Shown here piece by piece: positions 32,969 through 41,309 of a stretch of DNA of 41,674 bases (positions are counted from its first letter, which is position 1; each line of letters opens with the position of its first letter). Source of the stretch: CAYVQF01 sp964454015 (lineage in GTDB: Bacteria > Myxococcota_A > Bradymonadia > UBA4248); contig CAYVQF010000054.1 in NCBI GenBank assembly GCA_964454015.1, forward strand, positions 1 through 41,674, given 5' to 3'. A model generated the notes under the pieces. That model did no database searches. It was given only the letters and a program-made list of their open reading frames with translations, and was not told the DNA's origin. A program made the translations under genes and the position numbers.

Positions 32969-33925
32969 ATGAAGAAACGCTTGGGCTTCGTGTGGCTGCT
33001 CTCCTTGGTGCTCCCTGGACTCTCTGGCTGTGATGACGGCGCACTCGCCGAGGCCGACTTGCCACCCGCCGAGGTGAGTGAGGTGGCTGAGGTCGATGAC
33101 GCGAGCGAAATCGCGCCCGACATGGCAGAGCTTCCCGATAGCGTAGGCGATGTCGTCGCGGCCGATCAGAGTGAGGCCGACACGGCGGAGCAAGACAGCG
33201 CCCTGGATCTGGAAGAGGTCGAGGTCGAATCCTGGCCGGCCGTGGCCGGGCTGTGGGGGCGCAAGGTGACCATGGCGGCCCTGTCGCAGGTGCCTGTGGT
33301 GGGCACGGTTTTCGTGGAGACCATCGCCCTGCAGCGGATGGAAATCAAAGAGAGCGGGGGCGCGTGGGAGATTGGCCTGGAGATCTGTGCCCTGCGCATG
33401 GAGAGCACCAGCACCTTGGTCCAGACGCTGTTCCCCGATGCCTTCATCGAGAGCTTGGAGAAGACGACCCAGCCAGCTTCCTTTGAGCGGCGCGATGATG
33501 TGGCTGTGCTGGTGGCGCCGCGTTTCATCGAGCTGCGCGGGGTCCGGCTCACAGACCCCGAGAACGAGCCCATGCCGACCGACGCCGATGACCCCCGGGT
33601 CTTTGACCAAGACGGCGATGGCAAGCCCGGGATGACCGTACGGATCACTGGCCTCATCGACGGCGAGGTCTATGTCATTCAGCGAGCGTCAAGCTGGTGG
33701 GAGGTGGTGGTGGCTGAGGATGCGCCAGCGCGTTTGGATGGCTTGGTCGACTGGGACGTGGAGCAGGTGGTGTTGGGGGCGGACAACTCTCTGCTGACCC
33801 TAGGCGGCGACTCGGACAAGGATCCCGACGCGAGCAAGAGCCGCCATCTGCTGCGCCGCCTGGAGGCCGGGACGAGCTGTGAGCAAATGATCCTGGACGA
33901 GGCGGAGATCTTCGCAGGCTGGTAG
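32969..33925 (+). CDS. Lipoprotein partner of the FadL-like protein
   Basis: A 318-residue lipoprotein. The ATG at 32969 follows GGAGGCGGAG and gives a short signal ending in lipobox GLSGC. An acidic Ala/Glu/Asp/Val linker spans about residues 25-95, followed by a globular beta-rich domain of about 220 residues. The DQDGDGKPGMTVRI segment resembles a calcium-binding (thrombospondin type 3/EF-hand-like) loop. The C-terminal part ends with LEAGTSCEQMILDE. The tight 23-bp spacing suggests that the product works with the FadL-like porin at the outer membrane. Family not recognised. Confidence 0.75.
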   Translation: MKKRLGFVWLLSLVLPGLSGCDDGALAEADLPPAEVSEVAEVDDASEIAPDMAELPDSVGDVVAADQSEADTAEQDSALDLEEVEVESWPAVAGLWGRKVTMAALSQVPVVGTVFVETIALQRMEIKESGGAWEIGLEICALRMESTSTLVQTLFPDAFIESLEKTTQPASFERRDDVAVLVAPRFIELRGVRLTDPENEPMPTDADDPRVFDQDGDGKPGMTVRITGLIDGEVYVIQRASSWWEVVVAEDAPARLDGLVDWDVEQVVLGADNSLLTLGGDSDKDPDASKSRHLLRRLEAGTSCEQMILDEAEIFAGW

Positions 33926-33972
33926 GGCGTCGACGGGGCAGGCTGGCGACAAAAGAAGAGGCGGTCCTGCGC

Positions 33973-34680
33973 CTATTGTGGCGCCGCATCCTGCGGCGGC
34001 GTGGCGTCTCCAGGTGCGTCGCTCGGAGCCAGACTCGGAGGAACGAGGGGGCTGAGGATCCCCCAGCTGCGTGCCTCGATGGTCCACGTTTCCAAGACCC
34101 ACAGGTGTTCGCCGAGGACCAGAAAAGACCAACCGCCGTAAAGCGCACCCTCTGGCGCGTCCAGCGCGCGCGTGCCCTTGACGACCCCTTGCCACTCCCA
34201 GCTCAGCGTGCCGTCTGCGACGCGCGCGACGCCTTCTCTCTTCGTCGTCACGAAACTCTCGCCGTTCTGGTAATCCTGCAGAGAGTAAGTGAATCGGTCC
34301 ATGAAGCTGATGTCGGTCCACGCCCGCTTCTTGAGATAGCGGTTGGCTGCCTTCAGATCAGGGCCAGCCTGGGAGTCTCTCTCCATGTAGTCCGTGCTCA
34401 GGTGGAAGCGCCTCAGCAGGGTCCCATCGAAGCGGTGGACAACCATGGTCCAGGTGCTCTGCTCTTGCGTCTCGTCGCTTTCATGCAGGACGCAGAGCAG
34501 CTCCTGGCGGCCAAGGTCCTGCCCCCAGCACTCGGAGTCGCTGATCCCGCTCGAGCCAAAGGTATCGGCAGTCACGGAGCCTTCAAAGAGCGGCCCGAGG
34601 ACCAGGCCGCTGAAGTCACCCGCCGCGGCGATGTCGCTCAGGGAGAAGAGGAGCAACGTCAGCAATAGCGTTCTCTTCAT
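33973..34680 (-). CDS. Exported protein of unknown function
   Basis: A 235-residue protein with a Sec signal peptide (MKRTLLLTLLLFSL..., cleavage near AAAG). The mature part is beta-rich, with two cysteines close together (SECWGQ, LLCVLH) and paired aromatic/polar stretches such as FDGTLLRRFHLSTDYM and DGTLSWEWQGVV. It ends in a Pro/Ala/Asp-rich tail (about 210-235). Family not recognised; probably periplasmic. Convergent with the preceding lipoprotein gene and divergent from the TetR gene. Confidence 0.7.
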   Translation of the reverse strand: MKRTLLLTLLLFSLSDIAAAGDFSGLVLGPLFEGSVTADTFGSSGISDSECWGQDLGRQELLCVLHESDETQEQSTWTMVVHRFDGTLLRRFHLSTDYMERDSQAGPDLKAANRYLKKRAWTDISFMDRFTYSLQDYQNGESFVTTKREGVARVADGTLSWEWQGVVKGTRALDAPEGALYGGWSFLVLGEHLWVLETWTIEARSWGILSPLVPPSLAPSDAPGDATPPQDAAPQ

Positions 34681-34920
34681 GGCCGGCCTCGTGGTGGTCG
34701 CTGTGGTGGCTCGCTGCAGGAAAACCGCGCCGCAGCGGTGGGTAGGGCGGCGCTAGCATCGCGCCACTTGCACCCAGGGGATCGATTGCGATGGCCAGAA
34801 GCTAGCTGAGAGGCGGCCTGCGGTCAAGGTGCTGGTCCCAGCAGCGAGCGCCGCCCTCGAGTGCGCTTGCGTCGTGGCGGGTGCCGGGGGCGGCGTTTCT
34901 GCAGGGCCGCCTTGTGGCCC
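34681..34920. other. Divergent intergenic region upstream of the TetR gene
   Basis: Together with the promoter and operator listed next, this is about 300 bp without a gene. It must also hold the promoter for the minus-strand exported-protein gene; none is clear. Confidence 0.4.
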
Positions 34921-34949
34921 TTGACAAAGCTTCGCCGAGCCCATACCGT
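34921..34949 (+). promoter_or_regulatory. Promoter of the tetR-efflux operon
   Basis: A perfect -35 TTGACA at 34921-34926 is separated by 17 bp from a weak -10 TACCGT at 34944-34949. It lies directly upstream of the operator palindrome at 34954-34971, which would cover the transcription start. Confidence 0.6.
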
Positions 34950-34953
34950 TCTA

Positions 34954-34971
34954 TGCAAGTGAGTACTTGCA
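34954..34971. promoter_or_regulatory. TetR operator copy 1
   Basis: TGCAAGTGAGTACTTGCA is a 7-bp inverted repeat (TGCAAGT/ACTTGCA) around GAGT, lying between the -10 box and the tetR ATG. This position is typical of autorepression. A 16-of-18 copy lies at 35618-35635. Confidence 0.7.
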
Positions 34972-34987
34972 AGCCGGCGAGGACGGG

Positions 34988-35575
34988 ATGGCAGAACGGA
35001 AGAGTACGGAAGAGAGACGGGGTGAAATCGCCAACGCGGCGATCAAGATCATCGGGGATCAGGGCTTGCGGGACTTCACCATGCAGCGCCTCGCCGATGA
35101 GGTTGGCATCAAGGATGGCTCCATTTTTCGACACTTCAAAGATAAGCAGGCGATCCTGACGGCGGTCATGGAGCGCATCGAGGAGATACTCGCGGCGGTG
35201 TCGCCACGGGAGATCGTCCATCCCCTGGAACGTCTGGAAGCCTTTTTGACGGCGCGGATGCGGGCCATCGGCGCCCAGCCTGGGCTGCTCTCCATTGTCT
35301 TTTCGGATCAGCTCGCCCATGCCATGGGCGAGGAAGGCCAGCGACGGGTGGCGGCATTGCGCAACCGGGGGCGCGGCTTTGTGCGGGGCTGCCTCGAAGA
35401 GGCCGTGGCGAAGGGTTGTGTAGACCCAGCGCTGGACATCGAGACTTTGACCCTGCTCATCAACGGGATGGTGATGAGTTTGCTATTTGCCTCCAAGGAC
35501 GGCGCCATCGAAGGACCCATCGAGGAAGCCGGCCGGCGCGCGTGGCAGAGCGTTGCGCGGCTGCTGAGGAGCTGA
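34988..35575 (+). CDS. TetR-family transcriptional repressor of the RND efflux operon
   Basis: A 195-residue protein. The N-terminal helix-turn-helix (about 10-55) has IANAAIKIIGDQGLRDFTMQ, LADEVGIKDGSIFRHFKDKQ and AIL, the standard TetR pattern. The C-terminal 140 residues are the all-helical ligand/dimer domain. The ATG at 34988 is preferred; an upstream ATG at 34967 is inside the operator. It sits first in an operon with an MFP gene (ATG 6 bp after its stop) and an RND gene (ATGA overlap). The palindrome at 34954-34971 is the likely operator, so it probably represses itself and the pump until a toxic ligand binds. Ligand unknown. Confidence 0.9.
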   Translation: MAERKSTEERRGEIANAAIKIIGDQGLRDFTMQRLADEVGIKDGSIFRHFKDKQAILTAVMERIEEILAAVSPREIVHPLERLEAFLTARMRAIGAQPGLLSIVFSDQLAHAMGEEGQRRVAALRNRGRGFVRGCLEEAVAKGCVDPALDIETLTLLINGMVMSLLFASKDGAIEGPIEEAGRRAWQSVARLLRS

Positions 35576-35580
35576 GTACC

Positions 35581-36732
35581 ATGACGACCCGTGCGCCGAG
35601 GTTGATGAGGGCCTATTTGCAAGCAAGTACTTGCAAGCAGAGCTTGTGGCCGCTCTTGATGTGGGGAGTGATGAGCGCCGCCATGCCGGCCGTCGGCTGT
35701 GCCCGCCAGCCTGCGGAGGCAGCGGGCGGCGAAGCGCCGGTGGCGGTGCGGGTCGTCGCGGTGCGCCAAGGGGACTTGGCGCAGCGCCTCTCCTATGTCG
35801 GCAGTGTCCAGCCGGCGCAGGAGATCACCGTCTTGGCGCAGAGCGCCGGGGTGGTGGTCGCAGTCGTCCGTGAGGGCGCGCACCTCGCGGAAGGCGATAG
35901 GGCGGCGCAGATCCTGACGCCGGAGCTGGCGCCACGGGTGGCCAAGGTAAAGGCGGAGCGCCGGCGCGCGGAGATCGAGCGCGACTATTGGTGCGCGGTC
36001 TATGCAAGCGATGGCAAGCTCGGTGCTGGGGGCGTCATCACGCCACGCCAGGTGGAGACCAGCAAGAAGGCCTGTGATTCGGCGACGGCAGCGGCGACGG
36101 CAGCTCGGGCCAGCGAGCGCGAGATGGGCGCTGTGGAAGAGAAGGGCGTCGAGCGGGTGCCCTTTGCGGGTGTGGTTCTGCAGCAGCTTGTGGAGGAGGG
36201 GCAGAGTGTCATGCCAGGTATGCCGCTGCTGCGCTTTGGCAGCCTGGAGCTCGAGGTGCGGGTGCAGGTGACGGAGCAGGACCTCGCCCGCGGGGTGCGG
36301 CCTGGGAGCCCGGCGCTGGTGCACGGCGCAGATGGCGAGCATCGGCTGCAGGTCGCCCGGCTGGCCCCAGCGTTGGTCGGTCCGGGGCGTAGCGCGGAGG
36401 TCACCCTAGCCCTGCCGCCAGCGCTGGCGCTCGATATGCTGCCTGGGATGTCGGTGCGTGTCGACTTCGTGAGCGCCGAAGTGGCGCAGGCGCTCCTGGT
36501 CCCCGAGCGGGCGCTCTACTTAGAGGACGGGGAGGCGAGGGTCTTCGTCGTCGAGGCGGGTCAGGTGCGGGCGGTTGCGGTCGACCTCGGTCTTTATGAT
36601 CGCGGTCAGCGCGAGCTGCGGGGCGATCTGGCCGTCGGGGTGTGGGTGGCGGTGAGCAACCTGGAGGTGCTGCAAGATGGGGCGCCGGTGCTGGCGGTCC
36701 ACGAGGGCGCAGGCGCGGAGGGAGCGCCATGA
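35581..36732 (+). CDS. RND efflux periplasmic adaptor (membrane fusion) lipoprotein
   Basis: A 383-residue adaptor with GAGGAG upstream of ATG 35581. The N-terminal part carries a lipobox AVGC near residue 40. The lipoyl/barrel-sandwich half VGSVQPAQEITVLAQSAGVV...VREGAHLAEGD is followed by a short alpha-hairpin (ELAPRVAKVKAERRRAEIER) and the returning lipoyl half (PFAGVVLQQLVEEGQSV). The beta-barrel (LELEVRVQVTEQDLARGVRPG) and membrane-proximal domain (LLVPERALYLEDGEARVFVV) complete the fold. Without the HlyD-type long hairpin it fits the MexA/AcrA class with a shortened hairpin. A second copy of the operator lies within codons 13-19. It hands substrates from the pump to an outer-membrane channel; no TolC-type gene is seen nearby. 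Confidence 0.88.
   Translation: MTTRAPRLMRAYLQASTCKQSLWPLLMWGVMSAAMPAVGCARQPAEAAGGEAPVAVRVVAVRQGDLAQRLSYVGSVQPAQEITVLAQSAGVVVAVVREGAHLAEGDRAAQILTPELAPRVAKVKAERRRAEIERDYWCAVYASDGKLGAGGVITPRQVETSKKACDSATAAATAARASEREMGAVEEKGVERVPFAGVVLQQLVEEGQSVMPGMPLLRFGSLELEVRVQVTEQDLARGVRPGSPALVHGADGEHRLQVARLAPALVGPGRSAEVTLALPPALALDMLPGMSVRVDFVSAEVAQALLVPERALYLEDGEARVFVVEAGQVRAVAVDLGLYDRGQRELRGDLAVGVWVAVSNLEVLQDGAPVLAVHEGAGAEGAP
35618..35635. promoter_or_regulatory. TetR operator copy 2, inside the adaptor gene
   Basis: TGCAAGCAAGTACTTGCA shares 16 of 18 bases with the operator at 34954-34971 and can be extended by one pair (T at 35617, A at 35636). It lies within the coding start of the adaptor gene, encoding QASTCK, 37 bp after its ATG. 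Bound repressor could act as a roadblock. Confidence 0.65.
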
Positions 36733-39700
36733 CCCGCTGGATTTTGAGTCATCGTCACGCCGTGTGGGCCATGGTCATCGCCGCTGGTGTCTTTGGCGTG
36801 ATCTCTTACCTGCGTTTGCCCGTGCAGCTCTTCCCGGACACGGCGCCGCCACTGGTGAATGTCATCACGGCCTATCCCGGGGCTGCCGCCGATCACGTGG
36901 CGGTGGCGGTGTCACGTCGCCTGGAGGAGGCCTTGGCCTCCCTCGAGGGGGTTGACGAGGTGAAGTCCACGTCGCAGGACAACCTCTCGGTGGTGACCGT
37001 AACCTTCCACTACGATCGCGACGTCGACTTGGCGGCGGTGGACGTGCAGAACGCCATTGCGCGCATACGCGGGGATCTGCCAGCGGGGATTCGAGAGCCC
37101 CAGGTGCTGAAATTTTCCACGGCAGACAAGCCCGTGGTGACCTACGCCGTGGTCGCGCCTGAGCTAGATAGGGCGCGCAGGCTGGCTGAGGATGTGTTCG
37201 CGCCGCGCCTGCAGCAGGTCGCGGGTGTGGCTGCGGTGGATGTCTTTGGCGGCAGCCGTCCTGCGGTGCTCGTGGCGTTGGATAGGCAGGCCCTCGAAGC
37301 CTCGCGCATCGCCCTGCCTCGGGTCGTGGAGGCGTTGCTCGCTTACAACGCGCAAGTCCCAGCGGGTGGACTTCGCAACGACCATGAGCAGTCGATGCTG
37401 CGGGTGGATGCGCGGGCGACCACCTTGCAGGCCCTGGCGGAGATCCCCATCGCCACAGGTGGTGAGACGCGGATCTTGCTCGGTGATTTGGGCCAGGTTC
37501 GCAAAGGAGCCCTTGAAGACGCGTCGCGATTTCGCTTGAACGGTCAACAAGGCATCGCCCTCCAGGTCTTCAAGACCACGGAAGCCAATACGGTGGAGGT
37601 GGTGGCGGCGACGCGGTCTGCCGTGGCAGAGCTGAGGGCGCGCTACCCCGAGGTGAGCTTCATCGAGGGAGAGGAGAGCGCGAGTTTTGCCCAGCGCTCG
37701 GTGGACAACTTGATGGGCAACATCGCCCAGGCCATCGGCTTTACGGGCCTCCTCATGTTCTTCTTCCTCCGTCGCTGGCGCACCTCTTTGGTGGTGGTCG
37801 CCACCATGCCCTTGTCTTTTGGTATCACCTTCGCCGTCATGCACTTGCTAGGGTTGGAGCTCAACCTGGTGACGCTCTCCGCCATGATTCTGGCGGTGGG
37901 CATGGTCATCGACAACTCGGTGGTGGTGCTGGAGAACATCGTGCGCCGCCGCGAGGAGGAGGGGCTTGACGCGGTGGAGGGGGCGGTGCTTGGGACCGAC
38001 GAAGTGCGCGGGGCGGCCCTCGGTGGCACCTTGACCAACCTCGCCGTCTTGGTGCCGTTGTTGTTTCTGCCGGGGTTCATCGGCAAGACCTTTGGTCCTC
38101 TCTCGCTCACGTTGATCATCGCGTTCACCTCATCCATCGTGGTGGCGTTGGTGCTGGTCCCGTTGTTTTCGACCTTGGTCACGCCCACGGGAGGTGGATC
38201 CCAGAGAGGCAGCCGCTGGATTCACTATGTCACGGCGCCCTTTGCTTGGTTGATGGATGGCCTGCGCACCTTCTACCTGTGGGTCTTGCGCGGTGCGCTG
38301 CGGCACACTTGGTTGGTGCTGGTGGCGGGGGTGGTGCTCTTCGCGGGAGGCGTGGCCGGGGTGCGGGCGCTGGGTATGGATGTGCTGCCCAAGATGGATA
38401 GCGGTGCCTTTTACATCGCTCTCGAGACCCCTTCGGGCTCATCCCTGGCTGAAACGGAGCGCGTGGTGCGGGAGGTGGAGGCGCTGCTCAGGGCTGAGCG
38501 TGAGGTTAGCATCATTCAATCCCAGGTCGGTTTTGAGGAGGGCATGCGCTCTCTCTCTTCCTTCGGGGTGCAGGGTCCAAGCCAGGCCTTTTTGAGCGTC
38601 ACCCTGAGCGATCGCGACCAGCGCGACGAGACCCTGTGGGAGATTCAAGGGCGGATAAGGGAGCAGATCTTGACCGTCCCGGGCATACGCGCCGTGACCG
38701 TGCGCGAGCTGGGGAACACCGCTAGGGCGACGACCTCAGCGCCGGTGATCGTCCGCATCACGGGTGATGACCCTTGGGTCCTGGATCAGCTTGGGGCGCA
38801 AGTGGAGCAGCGCCTGGTGACGGTCCTGGGCTTGGTGGCGCCCATGCGGAGCTGGCGCATCGACCAACGTCAAGGGCAGCTCGAGGTGGATGTGCTGCGG
38901 GCGACGGCGCTCGCCATGTCGCCGCTCACGATCGCCCAGACCGTGGCGGCTGGCACCGAGGGGCTGATGGCGGGTGAATACCATGGAGAGGGGGGAACGC
39001 CCCTGCCCATTCAGGTCTCCTTTCAGGCAGATCAGCGGCAGAGCATGGAAGATCTGCTGCGATTCCCTCTCTTCGTCGCCACTGCGACCACCTCTATTCC
39101 CTTGGGCTCGGTGACGCAATACCGGGAAGTCATGGGCCAGGGTCTGGTGACACGGGAGAATCTGGCGCCCAGCCTAGAAGTGTCGGCCTTCATCGAGGGG
39201 CGTCCGCTCTCCTTCGTGGTGTCAGAGGTGGCGCGCAGCCTCGAAGGGATCGTCGTGCCTTCAGGCTATTCCGTGAGTCTCACGGGCGAAAAGGGCGATC
39301 TCGACGAGGCAAAGGGCGAGATCGCCATGGCGCTTCTGCTCGGACTCATCGCGGTCTATCTTCTGCTCGTGGCCCAGTTCAGGTCCTTCTTGCATCCCAT
39401 CACGGTCTTGCTCTCCATCCCCCTCAGCCTCTCGGGGATCGCCGGGGCATTGTTCGTGACGGGTAAGCCCGTCTCCATGCCCGTCATGGTTGGCTTGATC
39501 CTCATCGTTGGGATGGTGATCAACAGCGCCATCTTGCTCATCGCGTTCATCGAGCAGGAGCGAGCGCGCGGTGTCGCCACGGAGGTGGCCGTGACCCGCG
39601 CCGTCGCGCTGCGTTTTCGCCCGATCATGATGACCAGCTTCTCCACGGTCGTGGGGATGCTACCTCTGGCGGCGGAGTGGTCCTTGGGGACGGAGCGCTT

Positions 39701-39860
39701 CTCGCCGTTGGCCATCGCGGTCATTGGTGGGTTCACCACGGCCACCTTCCTCACCATCGTTTTTGTGCCCGTGTTTTACAGCGTCTTCGACGGGTGGGCC
39801 ATGGGCCTCGGGCGTCTGGTGGGGCGAGGAAGGAAGGTGTCGCCTGCGGAGTCCCCCTGA
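36729..39860 (+). CDS. RND-family efflux pump (AcrB/HAE1-like inner-membrane transporter)
   Basis: A 1043-residue pump of the usual length; ATG overlaps the adaptor stop as ATGA. The twelve-helix layout is visible: one N-terminal helix (AVWAMVIAAGVFGVISYL), a periplasmic loop with PTVxxxxYPGA-type start (NVITAYPGAAADHV), TM2-6 from about 335, a second loop, and TM8-12 from about 870. In TM4 the proton-relay region reads GMVIDNSVVVLENI (D395, N396), so only one of the two AcrB aspartates is present. In TM10 the AcrB lysine position reads VINSAILLI (N932, S933). This resembles the SwrC/HAE-type subgroup more than AcrB itself. It exports hydrophobic toxicants; the specificity is unknown. Regulated with the upstream tetR and adaptor genes. 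Confidence 0.9.
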   Translation: MTRWILSHRHAVWAMVIAAGVFGVISYLRLPVQLFPDTAPPLVNVITAYPGAAADHVAVAVSRRLEEALASLEGVDEVKSTSQDNLSVVTVTFHYDRDVDLAAVDVQNAIARIRGDLPAGIREPQVLKFSTADKPVVTYAVVAPELDRARRLAEDVFAPRLQQVAGVAAVDVFGGSRPAVLVALDRQALEASRIALPRVVEALLAYNAQVPAGGLRNDHEQSMLRVDARATTLQALAEIPIATGGETRILLGDLGQVRKGALEDASRFRLNGQQGIALQVFKTTEANTVEVVAATRSAVAELRARYPEVSFIEGEESASFAQRSVDNLMGNIAQAIGFTGLLMFFFLRRWRTSLVVVATMPLSFGITFAVMHLLGLELNLVTLSAMILAVGMVIDNSVVVLENIVRRREEEGLDAVEGAVLGTDEVRGAALGGTLTNLAVLVPLLFLPGFIGKTFGPLSLTLIIAFTSSIVVALVLVPLFSTLVTPTGGGSQRGSRWIHYVTAPFAWLMDGLRTFYLWVLRGALRHTWLVLVAGVVLFAGGVAGVRALGMDVLPKMDSGAFYIALETPSGSSLAETERVVREVEALLRAEREVSIIQSQVGFEEGMRSLSSFGVQGPSQAFLSVTLSDRDQRDETLWEIQGRIREQILTVPGIRAVTVRELGNTARATTSAPVIVRITGDDPWVLDQLGAQVEQRLVTVLGLVAPMRSWRIDQRQGQLEVDVLRATALAMSPLTIAQTVAAGTEGLMAGEYHGEGGTPLPIQVSFQADQRQSMEDLLRFPLFVATATTSIPLGSVTQYREVMGQGLVTRENLAPSLEVSAFIEGRPLSFVVSEVARSLEGIVVPSGYSVSLTGEKGDLDEAKGEIAMALLLGLIAVYLLLVAQFRSFLHPITVLLSIPLSLSGIAGALFVTGKPVSMPVMVGLILIVGMVINSAILLIAFIEQERARGVATEVAVTRAVALRFRPIMMTSFSTVVGMLPLAAEWSLGTERFSPLAIAVIGGFTTATFLTIVFVPVFYSVFDGWAMGLGRLVGRGRKVSPAESP

Positions 39861-39928
39861 AGCCGTGGGCGCTGGGCAGCCACCGCCGCCCCAGGGCAGC
39901 GCGTGGTTGGGCGTCGGCGGCTGTCGCC

Positions 39929-40327
39929 TCATTGCATGTGTTCAATATCTGGCGGCAAGCCCACCCAAGCGTGCATGCGTTCTTCGTATACCGATAACGT
40001 GGGAGGGGGGAAGCCAGGCTCCGCAAAGGCACCCACGGGAATGGCGATGCTCTCCTCGTCGTAGCCTCCGACCGCGTAGTAGACGGTCGATCCGCAGGTT
40101 GGGCAGAAGTGAGCGTGCACCATGCTGCCTTCGTCGCCGACGCGTACCCACTCTGAGGACTCGCCAGCGATCTGGACCTGAGTCAGCAGGAACCTGGCTT
40201 GTGCTCCGAAGACGCTTCCCGTGCGTTTCTGGCAGGCCAGGCAGTGGCAGATCGATACGCGTTGGGGTTCGCCTCGTGTCTCAATGCGGAGCTGACCGCA
40301 ACTGCATGTAGCTGTTCTTGTTTTCAT
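39929..40327 (-). CDS. GFA-family (CENP-V/GFA) zinc protein
   Basis: A 132-residue protein with the zinc-binding pattern of the glutathione-dependent formaldehyde-activating enzyme family: CSCGQL near 8-13, CHCLACQKRTGSVFG near 28-42, and HFCPTCGSTVYY near 92-103. The family pattern GxxxxxFCPxCGSxxxY is complete. Many such proteins bind glutathione or act as small S-adduct enzymes; the exact substrate is unknown here. I use the ATG at 40327; the open frame runs further upstream but has no family similarity there. Convergent with the pump gene across a 68-bp gap. Confidence 0.85.
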   Translation of the reverse strand: MKTRTATCSCGQLRIETRGEPQRVSICHCLACQKRTGSVFGAQARFLLTQVQIAGESSEWVRVGDEGSMVHAHFCPTCGSTVYYAVGGYDEESIAIPVGAFAEPGFPPPTLSVYEERMHAWVGLPPDIEHMQ

Positions 40328-40424
40328 GGGTGATACGCTGAAGGGGTTGGTTATGGCGCCTAACGTCACGGCTGTGGCGCGCGTCTCCCGTCGCCACCAG
40401 CCGATGGTTTGCCTTTGTCGATCA

Positions 40425-41297
40425 CTAATTCTCTGGGTCTTTGGGCGTTCGCGTTTGGTCCTCCGTGATGGCGACGTCAAAGAACGCGCCAACCATTTCA
40501 GCATTGTTGCGATCTTTGAAAGAACAGTACAGGGTGGGTGCCCCCTCCGTACCCGCCGCCTTCTCTACTGCGGCCCAATGGTGATCAAAAAGCCAAAAGG
40601 CCTTGCCGTCTACCATGAGAACGCATCGCTTTGGCTTTGCTGAACCCAAGGTCAAGGTTAGCAGAAACAAGTTGTAACGTGCGTTTAGTTCCTTCCGGAT
40701 AATGTCGAATTCGCATTGATCGCCGATCTTCACCCGGCCACCGTCCTCCAAACGAATCTTTTGTACAGTCGGCGCATCCTCGTCCGAATACCGATAAATG
40801 CCGTTCGGGATCTTGGCTTGCGCCACAGCAACACGCCTGTCCTCGTCATCCAGTTCCTTTTTCAGGCGCAGAACTTCATCGAGCTTCTCGGCCTTCTCGG
40901 CTCTTTGGAAATCGTAGACACCGTCTGCTTGCCTCAGCATGAAGACATACTTTTCGCCAGGTGCCATCCGCCCTTCCAGCCCCGAACCCGGAATGCCTAG
41001 CCATACACCTTTCTCCAGCGTTATTGTATACTTGGTGGAGAAGTCCCTATGGGTGAACTCCCCCAGATGGGCGCTAATGACCCTTGCCTTGATGTCGTTG
41101 GTGTATACGACCTCCTCGCTGAAATTCTCCTTCCCCGAAGTCTGGTGAGTAGTTGTCCCCTTGTTCTCAGAGATCTCCACCAGGATGATCACATCTGTTT
41201 CGAGCAGCACATCGCTCAGTGGCATGGGTGTGAAGCCATCCGCGAAAGCATGATTGACGAACAACATCAGCAGGCATGTTGTAGCGAAATTTGTCAT
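40425..41297 (-). CDS. Exported protein of unknown function, low GC
   Basis: About 290 residues with a Sec signal peptide (MTNFATTCLLMLFVNHAFA, cleavage after FADG or HAFA). The ATG at 41297 is preferred; an alternative ATG at 41309 adds four residues (MHLK). The mature protein begins PMPLSDVLLETDVIILVEIS and has YTNDIKARVISAHLGEF, then a polar helical stretch (KAEKLDEVLRLKKELDDEDR). This beginning resembles exported proteins that carry an OB/CNA-B-like domain; not enough to name the family. Base composition and codon choice are clearly more AT-rich than the rest of the window, which suggests recent acquisition. Its neighbour on the right lies outside the window. Confidence 0.75.
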   Translation of the reverse strand: MTNFATTCLLMLFVNHAFADGFTPMPLSDVLLETDVIILVEISENKGTTTHQTSGKENFSEEVVYTNDIKARVISAHLGEFTHRDFSTKYTITLEKGVWLGIPGSGLEGRMAPGEKYVFMLRQADGVYDFQRAEKAEKLDEVLRLKKELDDEDRRVAVAQAKIPNGIYRYSDEDAPTVQKIRLEDGGRVKIGDQCEFDIIRKELNARYNLFLLTLTLGSAKPKRCVLMVDGKAFWLFDHHWAAVEKAAGTEGAPTLYCSFKDRNNAEMVGAFFDVAITEDQTRTPKDPEN

Positions 41298-41309
41298 TTT
41301 CAGATGCAT

